Virus record (IMG/VR): IMGVR_UViG_3300044911_001343
Coordinates: 1 to 55,135 of that record
Length of the DNA stretch: 55,135 bases
Source: a virus
Reading direction: 5' to 3' (one strand)
The notes under the pieces were generated by a model that saw only the letters and a program-made list of their open reading frames with translations, ran no database searches and had not been told where the DNA came from. This document shows, one piece after another, positions 26,434 to 35,115 of the stretch. Position numbers and translations under genes: made by a program. The number at the start of each line of letters is the position of its first letter. Positions within the stretch are counted from its first letter, which is position 1.

Positions 26434-26714
26434 GGGTTGTCCGAAACGATTCTTTTCGACTGCCTGTTATCGTCGCTGAAGACGATGGTGAACTTTTTGT
26501 TGCTCACATGCCCGTTCTCGTTCTTGTCGAGGTAGTTGGACTTCTGCCTGTCCTCGTCGTGACCTAGCCTGTAGTTGACCTTCTCTATCCCCAGGTTCTC
26601 GATCATCGTCATCGTCTCTAGGAAGGACACGACCTTCTCCGACTTTCGGACGCACTCCTCCTCCGAATCCGATGGATCGAACGGAATGTCGATGTGGAAC
26701 CTGTAGTGCGGCAT
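26430..26714 (-). CDS. hypothetical protein
   Basis: 94 aa from the ATG at 26714, overlapping the upstream stop as TGATG. H-Y-R-F-H-I-D-I-P-F and V-V-S-F-L-E-T-M-T-M-I-E-N-L-G-I-E-K-V-N-Y-R suggest a small ferredoxin-like alpha/beta fold, and the C-terminus is basic. Its stop overlaps the -35 box of the tRNA promoter. No family recognised. Confidence 0.65.
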   Translation of the reverse strand: MPHYRFHIDIPFDPSDSEEECVRKSEKVVSFLETMTMIENLGIEKVNYRLGHDEDRQKSNYLDKNENGHVSNKKFTIVFSDDNRQSKRIVSDNP

Positions 26715-27136
26715 CAGAGGGGGAACTCCATCGTAGGCTGTGCGGTCTCTCCTTCTCCCGCTTCCTCCTGCCGCCCCGCGCTCTCTTCCTTCCTGCGCTC
26801 GTTGATCTCCCAGATGTAGGACGGTCCCGACCAATGGGCGGTGGCAAGCCCGTTCGACTCGTCATGGATGTTTCCACGCGAGTAGTTGAGGCTTGGAGCC
26901 TTCATGCTTGCGGGGCGGTAGATGTCACCCGTGCGCTTGTCGATGAAGCCCCAGATCTGCTTCTTCCTGCTGCCGTCCGCTTCCTTGCTGACAAGGACGA
27001 TGCGGACGTACTTGTATCCCTCTTCGTGGATGACCTCTGATCCGCCATCGGTGGCTTCCGCGACGATCTTTCCAAGCCCTTCCTCAAAGACCTTCAGGCT
27101 CGCGCAGAACTTCCTGTCGATATTCATCCTGAGCAT
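26714..27136 (-). CDS. conserved phage protein (G-D-I-Y-R-P-A-S type)
   Basis: 140 aa from the ATG at 27136 (an ATG at 27127 is also possible). K-K-Q-I-W-G-F-I-D-K-R-T-G-D-I-Y-R-P-A-S-M-K-A-P followed by R-G-N-I matches a small protein conserved in many T4-like and other phages, without assigned function. The Glu/Gln/Arg-rich C-terminus is probably disordered. Confidence 0.75.
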   Translation of the reverse strand: MLRMNIDRKFCASLKVFEEGLGKIVAEATDGGSEVIHEEGYKYVRIVLVSKEADGSRKKQIWGFIDKRTGDIYRPASMKAPSLNYSRGNIHDESNGLATAHWSGPSYIWEINERRKEESAGRQEEAGEGETAQPTMEFPL

Positions 27137-27225
27137 GATGATGCCTTTCTATCACGATTTCGATGATCTGCCTCGCGGCAACGACGGCTCCGTATCTAGG
27201 TCGGTGTCGTTCCGCAACTGAAGTA

Positions 27226-27253
27226 AAGATACGGTGTTCCCAAAGGTTGTCAA
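27226..27253 (-). promoter_or_regulatory. sigma70-like promoter
   Basis: Minus-strand -35 TTGACA (27253-27248) and -10 TATCTT (27231-27226), spacing 16 bp; leader of about 80 nt to the ATG at 27136. Confidence 0.75.
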
Positions 27254-27421
27254 GCCGTTCGGTCAAATGAACCTTACTTTGACGAGAATCATTTTGGTGG
27301 ATGGGGATCCAATCTTTCTTTTCGATTCGATCAGAATCATTTCCCGATGCGTCTTCTGCCCGACATATCTAACTGTGTCCTGATTGAGAAGACCCCTTCT
27401 CGAGATACCAGTACTTAGATC
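27254..27421. promoter_or_regulatory. divergent intergenic region
   Basis: Separates minus- and plus-strand genes. It holds an inverted repeat gtcaaa/tttgac (27262-27283), two copies of agaatcattt, and a hairpin GAGAAG-ACCC-CTTCTC (27386-27401) just before the plus-strand ATG at 27422. TTGAGA overlaps the hairpin, but no convincing plus-strand -10 box at proper spacing was found. Confidence 0.4.
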
Positions 27422-27835
27422 ATGGAACCATTGAGTATCTCAGTATCACAGGGAAGTCACAAACTTCCCAAAAGACATCAGCGTCTTCTCAGGTTTGCCT
27501 TCGAGAAGTGCATGGATGTTCCCCGCAAGAAGAAGCATTGCAGCCTGATCCTGCACAAGAACAGGATCGTGGCATGGGGGACGAACAGGTTCAAGACACA
27601 TCCCATGGCAGTCGAGCACGGCTACCTCTTCGACGAAGTCCATTCGGAACTCGATGCCTTCCTGAGGTGCGATCTCCGCGAGGACATCGAACTGTGGAAC
27701 TTCAGGTTCAACCGCAAGGGGGAGATGCGCATGTCCAGACCATGCCCCAAGTGCCTCCCGTGGTGCATGAAGGTCTTCGACCAGATCCACTACACTACGG
27801 AGGAAGGCATCATGCGAGTGCCATCAGTCCGTTGA
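27422..27835 (+). CDS. cytidine/deoxycytidylate deaminase-like zinc protein
   Basis: 137 aa. H-C-S-L-I-L and a G-T-N strand are followed by V-H-S-E (H74, E76) and P-C-P-K-C (C108, C111), the H-x-E ... P-C-x-x-C zinc site of the cytidine deaminase superfamily. H-S-E in place of the usual H-A-E or C-A-E is compatible with activity. The substrate could be dCMP, a nucleoside or an RNA base; length is short for dCMP deaminase and no allosteric domain is present. It ends 26 bp inside the converging tape-measure-like gene. Confidence 0.75.
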   Translation: MEPLSISVSQGSHKLPKRHQRLLRFAFEKCMDVPRKKKHCSLILHKNRIVAWGTNRFKTHPMAVEHGYLFDEVHSELDAFLRCDLREDIELWNFRFNRKGEMRMSRPCPKCLPWCMKVFDQIHYTTEEGIMRVPSVR

Positions 27836-29801
27836 AGGTGGCAGTCTGGTTTGCTCCTCCGATGCGGGCTGACGGAGCCGAAAGCATCGTAGCGTTGTTG
27901 GACACCCTGTTGTCTGCAATGTTCGTCGTGGCTGGCTTGGGCTGAGGCTGAGGGGTCGTCCTCAGCATGGAGTTCTCCTGCATCATGGAAGATGCATTGG
28001 ATCCCATCGTCGGTCTTGCATCCACCACTTGAGCGTCCACTCGGCTTGGAATCGACTGCGATGAGTCTTGTCCAACGGATGAAGCAGCCGATCCTGTGAC
28101 TGGATTGGATGCCTCCGTCATAGGAGCAGTCTCTTTCTCATCATCGACCCGCAGCAGACTTCCGATTCCAGGAATGGACTCCAGTATGTCGTAGATCTCC
28201 CTTGGTCCAAGCGCATCGGCTAGGGCTTCGCCAAGAGTTCCTCCAAGCCAACTTCCACCCATGGCTCCCGCTATGGACCCGATTGCGGTTCCTGGTCCTG
28301 GACCCAGCAACGATCCCACTGCGCCTCCAAGCACCGATCCTCCGACCGTGCCCAGTGCGCTTCCTATCGTCTTTCCGACGATTTGCCCTATCCTAGTCTT
28401 CTTCTCGTCGGGAGACATGGTCTCGTCCCCCTTGACGCTCGCTATGTCGAGCGCACCTATTATCGCTTCGATTGCAGCACCGATTGCAGGAACCGATGTC
28501 AATCCTTTCAGCAACTTCGGTCCTTGAGTCGATGCCAGGTTCTTGATGTACTTGAGCGGGTTCAACCTTGCCACCGCATCCACGGCACGGGATCCAAAGC
28601 CTTTTGTGGCATTCCATGCGCTGGACAGCCATCCTGCCGCTGGCTTTGCTGCGCTCTTTGCGGCTCCCGCTATGTCGTTTCCCAGGTAGCGCATCTCTTT
28701 TCCTGCGAACTTGCCAGCCTGGACCAGACCAGAACCAGCCTGTATGGCTGTCTGACCTATTCCCGTCTTGGCAAGCATCGAACCGATTCCCTTGACACCC
28801 CGTCCTATTCCCGATGCCATGCGCGACATGATGCCTGGCTTCTTTGCCGCTTCAGCCGCGCCCGCAGCACCCGCAGCCGTGCCTTTAGCAGCACTAGTCG
28901 CGGTTCCTTTAGCAGCACCAGACAGAGCGCCAGAGATTCCCTTCAATCCGAAGAATCCCGCGATCTTGCCGAGTATGGTCAGTATCGGTGCTATCTTGCC
29001 CAGCAGCAATCCGAACTTTCCTGCCACCATCGATGCAAACCCGCCGATAGCCGTTGCTATCAGTCCAAACAGCCCTCCTCCTTCTTCCTTGCTGTCCTTG
29101 ACTGCCTTTATCAACTTGCCGAACAGACCTTCCTGCTTCTCTGCGGCTTCTGCTGCGTCCTTGTCGTCCTCGCGCTCCTTCTCAACCGCCGCTTCCTTCG
29201 TTGCCGCGTCCTTGTCGTCCTCGCGGTCCTTCTCAACCGCCGCTTCCTTCGCTGCCGTGTCTGCGACCGGAGGTGGTGTCGGGGCTGTGATGGAAGACGG
29301 ATCGGAAGAAGACTCTCCTCCGTATACGCCCAGAGCAGTCCGGATCGTGCCGATCCCCGCAAGTGCCGCATCTGCCTTTTCATCGACTCCCCCCAGAACC
29401 TGGGAGAGTTCGCTGAATGCTTCCTTCAGTTGGTCGATACCGGCATCGGAAAACCTGACGGGAACTGCCCCTTTTTCCGCGCCCTTGCCCTTGAATCCCC
29501 ACGAATCCTCGAACACCTCTCGGAGGTATCCCAACGCGCCCATGTCAGATCTCTGCGCTTCCCTGTCCTGTAGTTCCCTCTTGGTGAGTTTCCTGCCCTG
29601 CTCGTCTCGTCCGGACTGAAAGTAGCGTTCTCGCTTCCGAATCTCCAGGCTTTCCCTGATCGTCCTTGCGCCAGGAAGGCGACCTAACGCACCGGCAGCA
29701 CCGATGCCTCCCGTGAGGATCGCGCTTCCAAGGTTGAACCTGAGCATCTTGCCCAGCGACTCAGCCTGATACTTTATGGCTTCTCTTTCGCCTGGTTTCA
29801 T
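27810..29801 (-). CDS. tape-measure-like tail protein (gp29 position)
   Basis: 663 aa. The N-terminal 60 residues are helical. About 180-215 contains two 17-residue charged repeats (K-E-A-A-V-E-K-D/E-R-E-D-D-K-D-A-A). Residues 230-560 are Gly/Ala-rich with many hydrophobic stretches, as in tail tape-measure and hub proteins that line the tube. It is the third gene after gp26 and the gp51-like gene, where T4 has hub/tape-measure genes. The C-terminal ~90 residues are Ser/Asn-rich. Assigned by composition and position, not by a signature motif. Confidence 0.65.
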   Translation of the reverse strand: MKPGEREAIKYQAESLGKMLRFNLGSAILTGGIGAAGALGRLPGARTIRESLEIRKRERYFQSGRDEQGRKLTKRELQDREAQRSDMGALGYLREVFEDSWGFKGKGAEKGAVPVRFSDAGIDQLKEAFSELSQVLGGVDEKADAALAGIGTIRTALGVYGGESSSDPSSITAPTPPPVADTAAKEAAVEKDREDDKDAATKEAAVEKEREDDKDAAEAAEKQEGLFGKLIKAVKDSKEEGGGLFGLIATAIGGFASMVAGKFGLLLGKIAPILTILGKIAGFFGLKGISGALSGAAKGTATSAAKGTAAGAAGAAEAAKKPGIMSRMASGIGRGVKGIGSMLAKTGIGQTAIQAGSGLVQAGKFAGKEMRYLGNDIAGAAKSAAKPAAGWLSSAWNATKGFGSRAVDAVARLNPLKYIKNLASTQGPKLLKGLTSVPAIGAAIEAIIGALDIASVKGDETMSPDEKKTRIGQIVGKTIGSALGTVGGSVLGGAVGSLLGPGPGTAIGSIAGAMGGSWLGGTLGEALADALGPREIYDILESIPGIGSLLRVDDEKETAPMTEASNPVTGSAASSVGQDSSQSIPSRVDAQVVDARPTMGSNASSMMQENSMLRTTPQPQPKPATTNIADNRVSNNATMLSAPSARIGGANQTATFNGLMALA
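29156..29257. repeat. tandem 51-bp repeat inside the tape-measure-like gene
   Basis: Two near-identical 51-bp units (29156-29206 and 29207-29257) encode two copies of a 17-residue charged helix. Length change here could alter the linker of a tail protein. Confidence 0.85.
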
Positions 29802-29802
29802 C

Positions 29803-29985
29803 CTAGCCTGTCCTTTGCTGCTTCAGCCTTTCGTTCTCCTCCTGTATGTGCTTGACAAGCAGGGAGAGGTACACTTCTCGTTCCCAAGGAATCATCTCCT
29901 CCAACTCCGTGAGCGAATACTTGTGCTCATGCATGAGGAGGAAGTTGGTCTTGAAGAGGTTTGCCAGGTTCTCGTGGCACATCAT
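29803..29985 (-). CDS. small baseplate-hub assembly protein (gp51-like)
   Basis: 60 aa from ATGATG at 29985, overlapping the gp26 stop as TGATG. E-H-K-Y-S-L-T-E-L-E-E-M-I-P-W-E-R-E-V-Y is typical of the short protein that follows gp26 in T4-like genomes and is annotated as hub assembly catalyst or tail chaperone. Earlier starts would lie inside gene 26. Confidence 0.7.
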   Translation of the reverse strand: MMCHENLANLFKTNFLLMHEHKYSLTELEEMIPWEREVYLSLLVKHIQEENERLKQQRTG

Positions 29986-30686
29986 CAGGTAAAAAAATCG
30001 CGTAGCCCTCTGAAGTCTATCTTGTATTCGTTTCCGCACGACGGGCATCGGCAGTCCACTTCCTTGCGGACCTGCGGGAGGTTCTGGTAGAACTCCGTGA
30101 CCTTCTCGAACTGCTCAGTGGTCATCGACTCCACGAACTCCACCATCTCCTTCTGCGTGGAGTCCTTCCTGCCGTAGACCATCTCCTCGTCGAACACGCT
30201 CTCTATCGATGCGGCTACGAACTCAATCACATCCTCAGCGTTCATCCCGTTCATGCTGACGGCGGAATCGCCCAGGCACGGATACCTCATCACTATCCCC
30301 ATCTTGTCCGTGAGCATGATCTTGTTGGATTTGTTGTCCTTGAAGTCAACCTGAATCTCGTCCAGTTTGACCTCGACCCCATGGGTCTTGCTGCACTTGG
30401 GGCATGGAGCGTTCAGGCTGACCACTTCGCCAGCCGACTTGGCTCGGATGTTTAGGAAGAGATACTCCAGGTCGAACATGGGCATGGAATGCACATTGGT
30501 CAGCCCGTCAACGCATCTGTCCACTATGTCCCCGATAGCCTTGGCAATCTGCTTCTCGTCTCCGCTCTCCGAAGCCATCATGAGTATCTTCTGCTCCTTG
30601 ACGAGGAAAGGTCTGAAGTAGGTCTCCTTCTTCGTGGAGGGGATCGTTATGGGATACTTGGCTATCGCTATTCTAGGCAATGTCAT
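29985..30686 (-). CDS. gp26: baseplate hub assembly protein gp26-like
   Basis: 233 aa. P-I-T-I-P-S-T-K-K-E-T-Y-F-R-P-F at the start and the helical middle match T4-type baseplate protein gp26. Two cysteine pairs (C95-P-K-C98 and C214-P-S-C217, with C212) suggest a zinc ribbon. In T4, gp26 helps assemble the central hub. It is followed by the gp51-like and tape-measure-like genes. Confidence 0.85.
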   Translation of the reverse strand: MTLPRIAIAKYPITIPSTKKETYFRPFLVKEQKILMMASESGDEKQIAKAIGDIVDRCVDGLTNVHSMPMFDLEYLFLNIRAKSAGEVVSLNAPCPKCSKTHGVEVKLDEIQVDFKDNKSNKIMLTDKMGIVMRYPCLGDSAVSMNGMNAEDVIEFVAASIESVFDEEMVYGRKDSTQKEMVEFVESMTTEQFEKVTEFYQNLPQVRKEVDCRCPSCGNEYKIDFRGLRDFFT

Positions 30687-30709
30687 GTCGATTCATCCTG
30701 TTCTGGGTA

Positions 30710-31618
30710 TCACCCGCTGGTTCGTCCAAACACTATGTTGTTCAAGTTGTTCATCGCTTGCTGCTCCTCGCTGGTCAGGTCGGACACTATCCTGCTTGCG
30801 CTGTCTGAATAGATCGCCCGCCTTCCGCTCACAGGACCATCCGCTGCGGCAGTCTGCCTCTGCTCCCGTGGATTCACTCGACCAATCACCGCATAGTCGG
30901 TGTATCCCAAGGAGACATTCACCGTGTGCAACTGATCGGATGCATCCGATGAGAACTCCATGTCGGACATCGACTTGCAGAACACATTCCTGAGGCGAAC
31001 CGCATACACATATCCGTCCATGCGGTTCAACTGGTATATCCTCATGGTGGTCATGTAGTCGTCCGGATAGGAGACATCCGATGTCCTGTAGGATATGGAC
31101 ATGTTCATCCATCTCTCGAACAGGTCTCTCTCCATCATGTCCTGACCGACGCGGAAGGTCATCCCGATCTCGTTGCCGTACATTGCCTCGTATACCTGCT
31201 CCACGGGTGGACCATATATCTTGAACCCCTGCGACATGAGAGACCGCCCAGGCATGGATGTCGCCATGCAGTTCCTCACAAGACGCTCGTTCACATTGGA
31301 GGGAAACCCGTCTATGAAGAAGGAGAACCTGGTGGGTCTGGCATAGAAGCCCATCTCCACGATGTGCTCAAGTTGCCGCTTGACGCTGCTGGTCGATGGG
31401 TCGTGTGCCGCCGACTTGGACTCAAGCAACCCGTCTATCGCCAGGTTCATGGCTAGGTTGGAGGCATGGATTCCCGAGAGTCTGCTCTCAAACTGCCTCA
31501 CGGCATCGTCGAACGACTGTTGCTCCGTGTTGTTTCGGCTACCGTTGACGCGGTTCAGCGCATCGGGAGAGTTCAGCGCATTCAGGGCTGATGATGAGAA
31601 GAGGGGGTTGAATGCCAT
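30710..31618 (-). CDS. gp54: baseplate-tube junction protein gp54
   Basis: 302 aa. From about residue 95 on it shows the gp19/gp54 tail-tube fold: F-S-F-F-I-D-G-F-P, M-P-G-R-S-L, K-I-Y-G-P-P-V-E-Q-V, and W-x-x-x-I-S-Y / Y-D-Y-M-T-T-type strands ending in V-N-V-S-L-G-Y-T-D-Y. The N-terminal extension is typical of gp54 rather than gp19. gp54 starts tail-tube polymerisation on the baseplate; its partner gp48 is at 32764. Confidence 0.85.
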   Translation of the reverse strand: MAFNPLFSSSALNALNSPDALNRVNGSRNNTEQQSFDDAVRQFESRLSGIHASNLAMNLAIDGLLESKSAAHDPSTSSVKRQLEHIVEMGFYARPTRFSFFIDGFPSNVNERLVRNCMATSMPGRSLMSQGFKIYGPPVEQVYEAMYGNEIGMTFRVGQDMMERDLFERWMNMSISYRTSDVSYPDDYMTTMRIYQLNRMDGYVYAVRLRNVFCKSMSDMEFSSDASDQLHTVNVSLGYTDYAVIGRVNPREQRQTAAADGPVSGRRAIYSDSASRIVSDLTSEEQQAMNNLNNIVFGRTSG

Positions 31619-31621
31619 TCG

Positions 31622-32302
31622 TCAGGTCTTTCTGTATCGCTTCCAGGTGTCTCTCCACACTCTTCCCTCTCCTGCCCCCAGGAACCGACCGGTGAACTGG
31701 TGGGTGGGCAGGAATATCATCTTCATCCAGTGCTCGGGTGGTATGAGCAAAGCCCGTCCACGGATGTTCTCGAACTTGTATCTCCGTATGCAGGGTCTCA
31801 GGTATCTAGCGGGTGGAGCGCGGAGTTTTGCGTTCTCAAGAAAGGAAATCCTGGTGCTTCTCTGAGATAGGTCTCCCGATGCATACTCCTCGACGAGAGT
31901 GAGGAAGGCGAGTTTCCTCCGCTCGGGATCCAGGTAGTGCAGGTTGATGCCCATGAATGTGCCTGGGGCGGGCTTGTCCTCTATCATCGTCAGGACGAGA
32001 GGGAACATGTCCCAGTAGGTCTTCTTCTTGTGGGACTTCTCTGGTTCGTAGGCGAAGGTATAGAGCCTTCCGCCGCCACGGGGGATCGCTCCGTAGTCGA
32101 TGGACGAGTGGGGCAGCAGTGTGCTTTGCTTGAAGCCAGCGTTTTTTGGACTGACCCCGTAGGTGTCCTTGTAGACAGCGGTCGCATTGTCCTGATACCA
32201 ATCCACCGCCTCCTGCACCAGGTCGTCCGTGGGAGTCTTCAGGTCTTCGTCCTTGAGGGCTTCCATTTCCTCGAACACCTTGCGCAGCGATTTCAGGTCC
32301 AT
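31622..32302 (-). CDS. gp2: probable gp2-like DNA end protector
   Basis: 226 aa. Y-G-A-I-P-R-G-G-G-R-L-Y-T-F-A-Y, I-N-L-H-Y-L-D-P-E-R-R-K and I-P-P-E-H-W-M-K-M-I-F-L-P-T are similar to proteins annotated as gp2, DNA end protector, in T4-like marine phages. It lies directly after gp4, as genes 2 and 4 neighbour each other in T4. gp2 binds packaged DNA ends and protects them from RecBCD. The family call is from memory and moderate. Confidence 0.55.
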   Translation of the reverse strand: MDLKSLRKVFEEMEALKDEDLKTPTDDLVQEAVDWYQDNATAVYKDTYGVSPKNAGFKQSTLLPHSSIDYGAIPRGGGRLYTFAYEPEKSHKKKTYWDMFPLVLTMIEDKPAPGTFMGINLHYLDPERRKLAFLTLVEEYASGDLSQRSTRISFLENAKLRAPPARYLRPCIRRYKFENIRGRALLIPPEHWMKMIFLPTHQFTGRFLGAGEGRVWRDTWKRYRKT

Positions 32303-32305
32303 GGG

Positions 32306-32761
32306 TCACTTTCCTATCTTGAGTTCGTTCTCTGTGAGTATGAGGAACTTCCATCCCCTCTGCTCCGCGTACTTTCTGGCAGCATCCCACTTGTTCTGGT
32401 TCTTGACGAACTCCAGCGTCTCGTATATGTAACTCTTGGTCTGCCGCTTGGGCTTCTTCGGGGGCATCGTCTTCTTGTGGGGCTTTATCTCGACTAGGTA
32501 GGTCTGCCTCTTGCCTTCCTTGTCCTCCACGACTATGCGGAAGTCAACGAAGTATCGGTGAGTCCTGCCGTCAGCCTCGTAGAGATACGGGACTATCGTG
32601 CGTTCGCTCGACCACTCCACGATGGATGTCTTGTTGTCGCAGTAGTTCATGAATCTTCTTTCCCAAGAACTGCGATAGATAATCTCCGTGGGATCCCCCT
32701 TGTACTTCTTGGGGTTCTTCGGGATGAAAGATCCTTGCAGAAACTTCTTTTGGGTGGACAT
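32306..32761 (-). CDS. gp4: head completion protein gp4
   Basis: 151 aa. Y-R-S-S-W-E-R-R-F-M-N-Y-C-D, then E-Y/W-S-S-E-R, Y-F-V-D-F-R-I, and V-E-I-K-P-H-K form a TnsA/restriction-nuclease-like fold with the E ... D ... E-x-K catalytic arrangement conserved in gp4. Needed in T4 to finish heads for tail joining. Its ATG is only 2 bp from the ATG of the divergent gene 48, so its promoter and ribosome site must overlap that gene. Confidence 0.9.
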   Translation of the reverse strand: MSTQKKFLQGSFIPKNPKKYKGDPTEIIYRSSWERRFMNYCDNKTSIVEWSSERTIVPYLYEADGRTHRYFVDFRIVVEDKEGKRQTYLVEIKPHKKTMPPKKPKRQTKSYIYETLEFVKNQNKWDAARKYAEQRGWKFLILTENELKIGK

Positions 32762-32763
32762 AG

Positions 32764-34242
32764 ATGAACTCTGAGAACGGAAAGTACTACGAGAGGGAGA
32801 CGGACTTGTCCATGGACGAGTTCCCTTATGCAGCGTCGTTCGGCGGAAGCCGCAACAGGGGTGCTGACGTGCAGAATGTCAACCTTGGAAGCCAACTGGG
32901 CGGGGCTGACGACAACATCGGGCAGATCCTTTCCCAGTTCAACATACCCGATGCCAACCGAAATCAGATACTGGGCATTCCCAGTTTCCTTCAGTATCCG
33001 CAGGATCTGGGCAAGAACCGAAGATACCATCACTTCATGTGCTTCAATATCTATCAGGGAGAGTCGGACTCGACAAGGGTGCAGAACAGGATAGTCAATC
33101 AGTCAACAAGCGCATTGGCGGCTAAGGGAGAGATAGCGGGTGGAAATGGTTCCAGGTCTTCGTGGGAAGGAGACTACCCAGGATACTTGACTCAGGCGGG
33201 TTTCTCTCAGGAACAGATAGACTTTGTCAGGGAGCAGAGCGAGTACGGTTCGGAGAGTCGAAGCGGCGTTACAGCCAACGAGCAGATACTTCAGTTGGAG
33301 AAGTCTGCTCTCGGTGGTCTTGGGAACATCTTGAGCGGGACTGGAGGAATAGCGTCCATAGCCGGTGAGTTAGGATTGGAGGTCGGAGAGACATTCCTTC
33401 CCGTGACGGACCTCATCAACTATGCCAAGTCTATTGGTGGGGATGTGCTTGTGGACAAAAGCGGAGAACTCAACAAGATAGACTACGAGCGCAGGGGAAT
33501 CAGCGGTCGGAAGGTGAACCGCCCGAAGTGGGAGCAGAACATCCTTCTTGCCAACCGGAGGTTCGGCTATGCCAATGTCAAGTCCAAGGACACGATATGC
33601 CTCTATATGCCGCTCAAGATCACAGCCAACGACCAGTTGATATACTCCGATGAGGACATGGGGATGATGAGGAGCCTCATCAGCGCGGTGACGCTACAGC
33701 GAGGAGGTGTCTCGTCGGTGGTCGAGAAGGCAGGAACACAGGCAATCGCCAATCTCATAAATCAGGCAACGGGAATGCTTGGAATAGAGGCTGCCAACAT
33801 TCAGGCTGCTAGGAATGCCTCGACGAGAAGCGTCACCAATCCAAGAAGGGAAATGATGTTCAAGGATGTCGGCATCAGAAACCACTCCTTCACATTCGAG
33901 TTTGCCCCGAAGAACCCACGCGAGGCGCAGACCGTTCTCGACATCATACGGATGTTCCGATACCATGCATACCCTGCCCTCCGTGGCGGCGGCGGTCACT
34001 TCTTCAAGTTCCCCGCAGAGTTCGAGGCTACCTTCTTCACCATAACCGATGCAGGAGCGGCTGTGGTGAACGACCATCTTCCGAAACTTCCACGGCTTGC
34101 GCTGGCTGGTGTCAATGTTGACTACTCCGCTGCGGGAGACTTCAAGACATTCCACGACTCCAAGCCAGCGTTCATCACCATGACCCTTGAGTTCCAGGAG
34201 ATGGAGCAGTTGAACAACGAGCATATAGTCCACGGATACTGA
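32764..34242 (+). CDS. gp48: baseplate tail-tube cap gp48
   Basis: 492 aa, larger than T4 gp48 (364 aa) because of a Gly/Ser-rich insertion at roughly 100-230. The C-terminal part has the tube-fold signature: F-K-D-V-G-I-R-N-H-S-F-T-F-E-F-A-P-K-N, A-x-T-V-L-D-I-I-R-M-F-R-Y-H, and a final T-L-E-F-Q-E-M-E. gp48 and gp54 connect the hub to the tail tube. First gene of the plus-strand structural block; no clear Shine-Dalgarno or promoter is visible. Confidence 0.9.
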   Translation: MNSENGKYYERETDLSMDEFPYAASFGGSRNRGADVQNVNLGSQLGGADDNIGQILSQFNIPDANRNQILGIPSFLQYPQDLGKNRRYHHFMCFNIYQGESDSTRVQNRIVNQSTSALAAKGEIAGGNGSRSSWEGDYPGYLTQAGFSQEQIDFVREQSEYGSESRSGVTANEQILQLEKSALGGLGNILSGTGGIASIAGELGLEVGETFLPVTDLINYAKSIGGDVLVDKSGELNKIDYERRGISGRKVNRPKWEQNILLANRRFGYANVKSKDTICLYMPLKITANDQLIYSDEDMGMMRSLISAVTLQRGGVSSVVEKAGTQAIANLINQATGMLGIEAANIQAARNASTRSVTNPRREMMFKDVGIRNHSFTFEFAPKNPREAQTVLDIIRMFRYHAYPALRGGGGHFFKFPAEFEATFFTITDAGAAVVNDHLPKLPRLALAGVNVDYSAAGDFKTFHDSKPAFITMTLEFQEMEQLNNEHIVHGY

Positions 34243-34245
34243 CAC

Positions 34246-35115
34246 ATGTACGACAGAATACCGATCACCAGATACATCTCTCCGCTTGGCTTTGGCTACA
34301 TGACGGACATCACCGTCAATCTCAGGGTGGCTGATGCCCTCATGAAGGAAGGTCAGTTTCCTGTGGACATCCTAGCGGGAGACAAGGACAGACCCGACAT
34401 CTTCTCGGACAAGTTGTACGGGGACTCCAGATACCACTGGCTGCTCCTACAGATGAACGAGGCGGTCAATCCCTACTACGATTGGGTTCTGGCTCCGTCC
34501 TCGTTCGACAACTATGTCGATGAGAAGCATCCTGGCTACACTCTGTTCCTGACCAATGTGGCGGGCGACAAGCCTTTCGAGGGTTCCTTCAGGAAGAACG
34601 ACATCGTCTATGCGACCACGCAGACGAATCCAGGCTTGCAGCCATCCTATCAGAATGCCAACTTCGGAGCCAGGGTGCATTCCTTCGATCCCGTCACGGG
34701 GAGGCTGGTGCTTGAGTTCGCGGAGAAGACCCTGTGGATACCAGCAGAGAACTCGTACATCGCTGGAAAGAACACCGATGTGCTAGGCAACGAGACCTAC
34801 TATGTCGCGAGGGTCGGAAAGTCCATTCAGAGTCCTTTCGCGATGCACCACTTCGAGCGGGATGGGTCGATGCTAAATCCCCTTCTCCCCTTGTCGTTGC
34901 AGGAGTCTTTCGTGGAACCGACCGACCTATCGGGATTCACATTCGGACAGACCCTGCTTGGAAGATACATCAACGAGGACTTCACAGACTTCGTGGTGAC
35001 GAACCTAGAGAACGAGGTAGCCGAGAACGACGACAGGCGGGGCGTGGTGGCTCTTCCCCGCCAGTATGTCGAGAAGGTCGCCAAGCAGGTCGAGGAGTCG
35101 TTGAGCAATGGCTGA
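34246..35115 (+). CDS. gp53: baseplate wedge protein gp53
   Basis: 289 aa. D-K-L-Y-G-D-S-R-Y-H-W-L-L-L-Q-M-N-E and Y-Y-D-W-V-L-A-P-S-S-F-D are the LysM-like gp53 core that clamps wedges together. It starts 3 bp after the gp48 stop and overlaps gene 27 by 8 bp. Confidence 0.85.
   Translation: MYDRIPITRYISPLGFGYMTDITVNLRVADALMKEGQFPVDILAGDKDRPDIFSDKLYGDSRYHWLLLQMNEAVNPYYDWVLAPSSFDNYVDEKHPGYTLFLTNVAGDKPFEGSFRKNDIVYATTQTNPGLQPSYQNANFGARVHSFDPVTGRLVLEFAEKTLWIPAENSYIAGKNTDVLGNETYYVARVGKSIQSPFAMHHFERDGSMLNPLLPLSLQESFVEPTDLSGFTFGQTLLGRYINEDFTDFVVTNLENEVAENDDRRGVVALPRQYVEKVAKQVEESLSNG

Noticed and set aside
28383-29619. two long plus-strand frames opposite the tape-measure-like gene
   Set aside because: Antisense to a 663-aa minus-strand frame that ends and starts neatly against its neighbours; the plus frames have no start signals.
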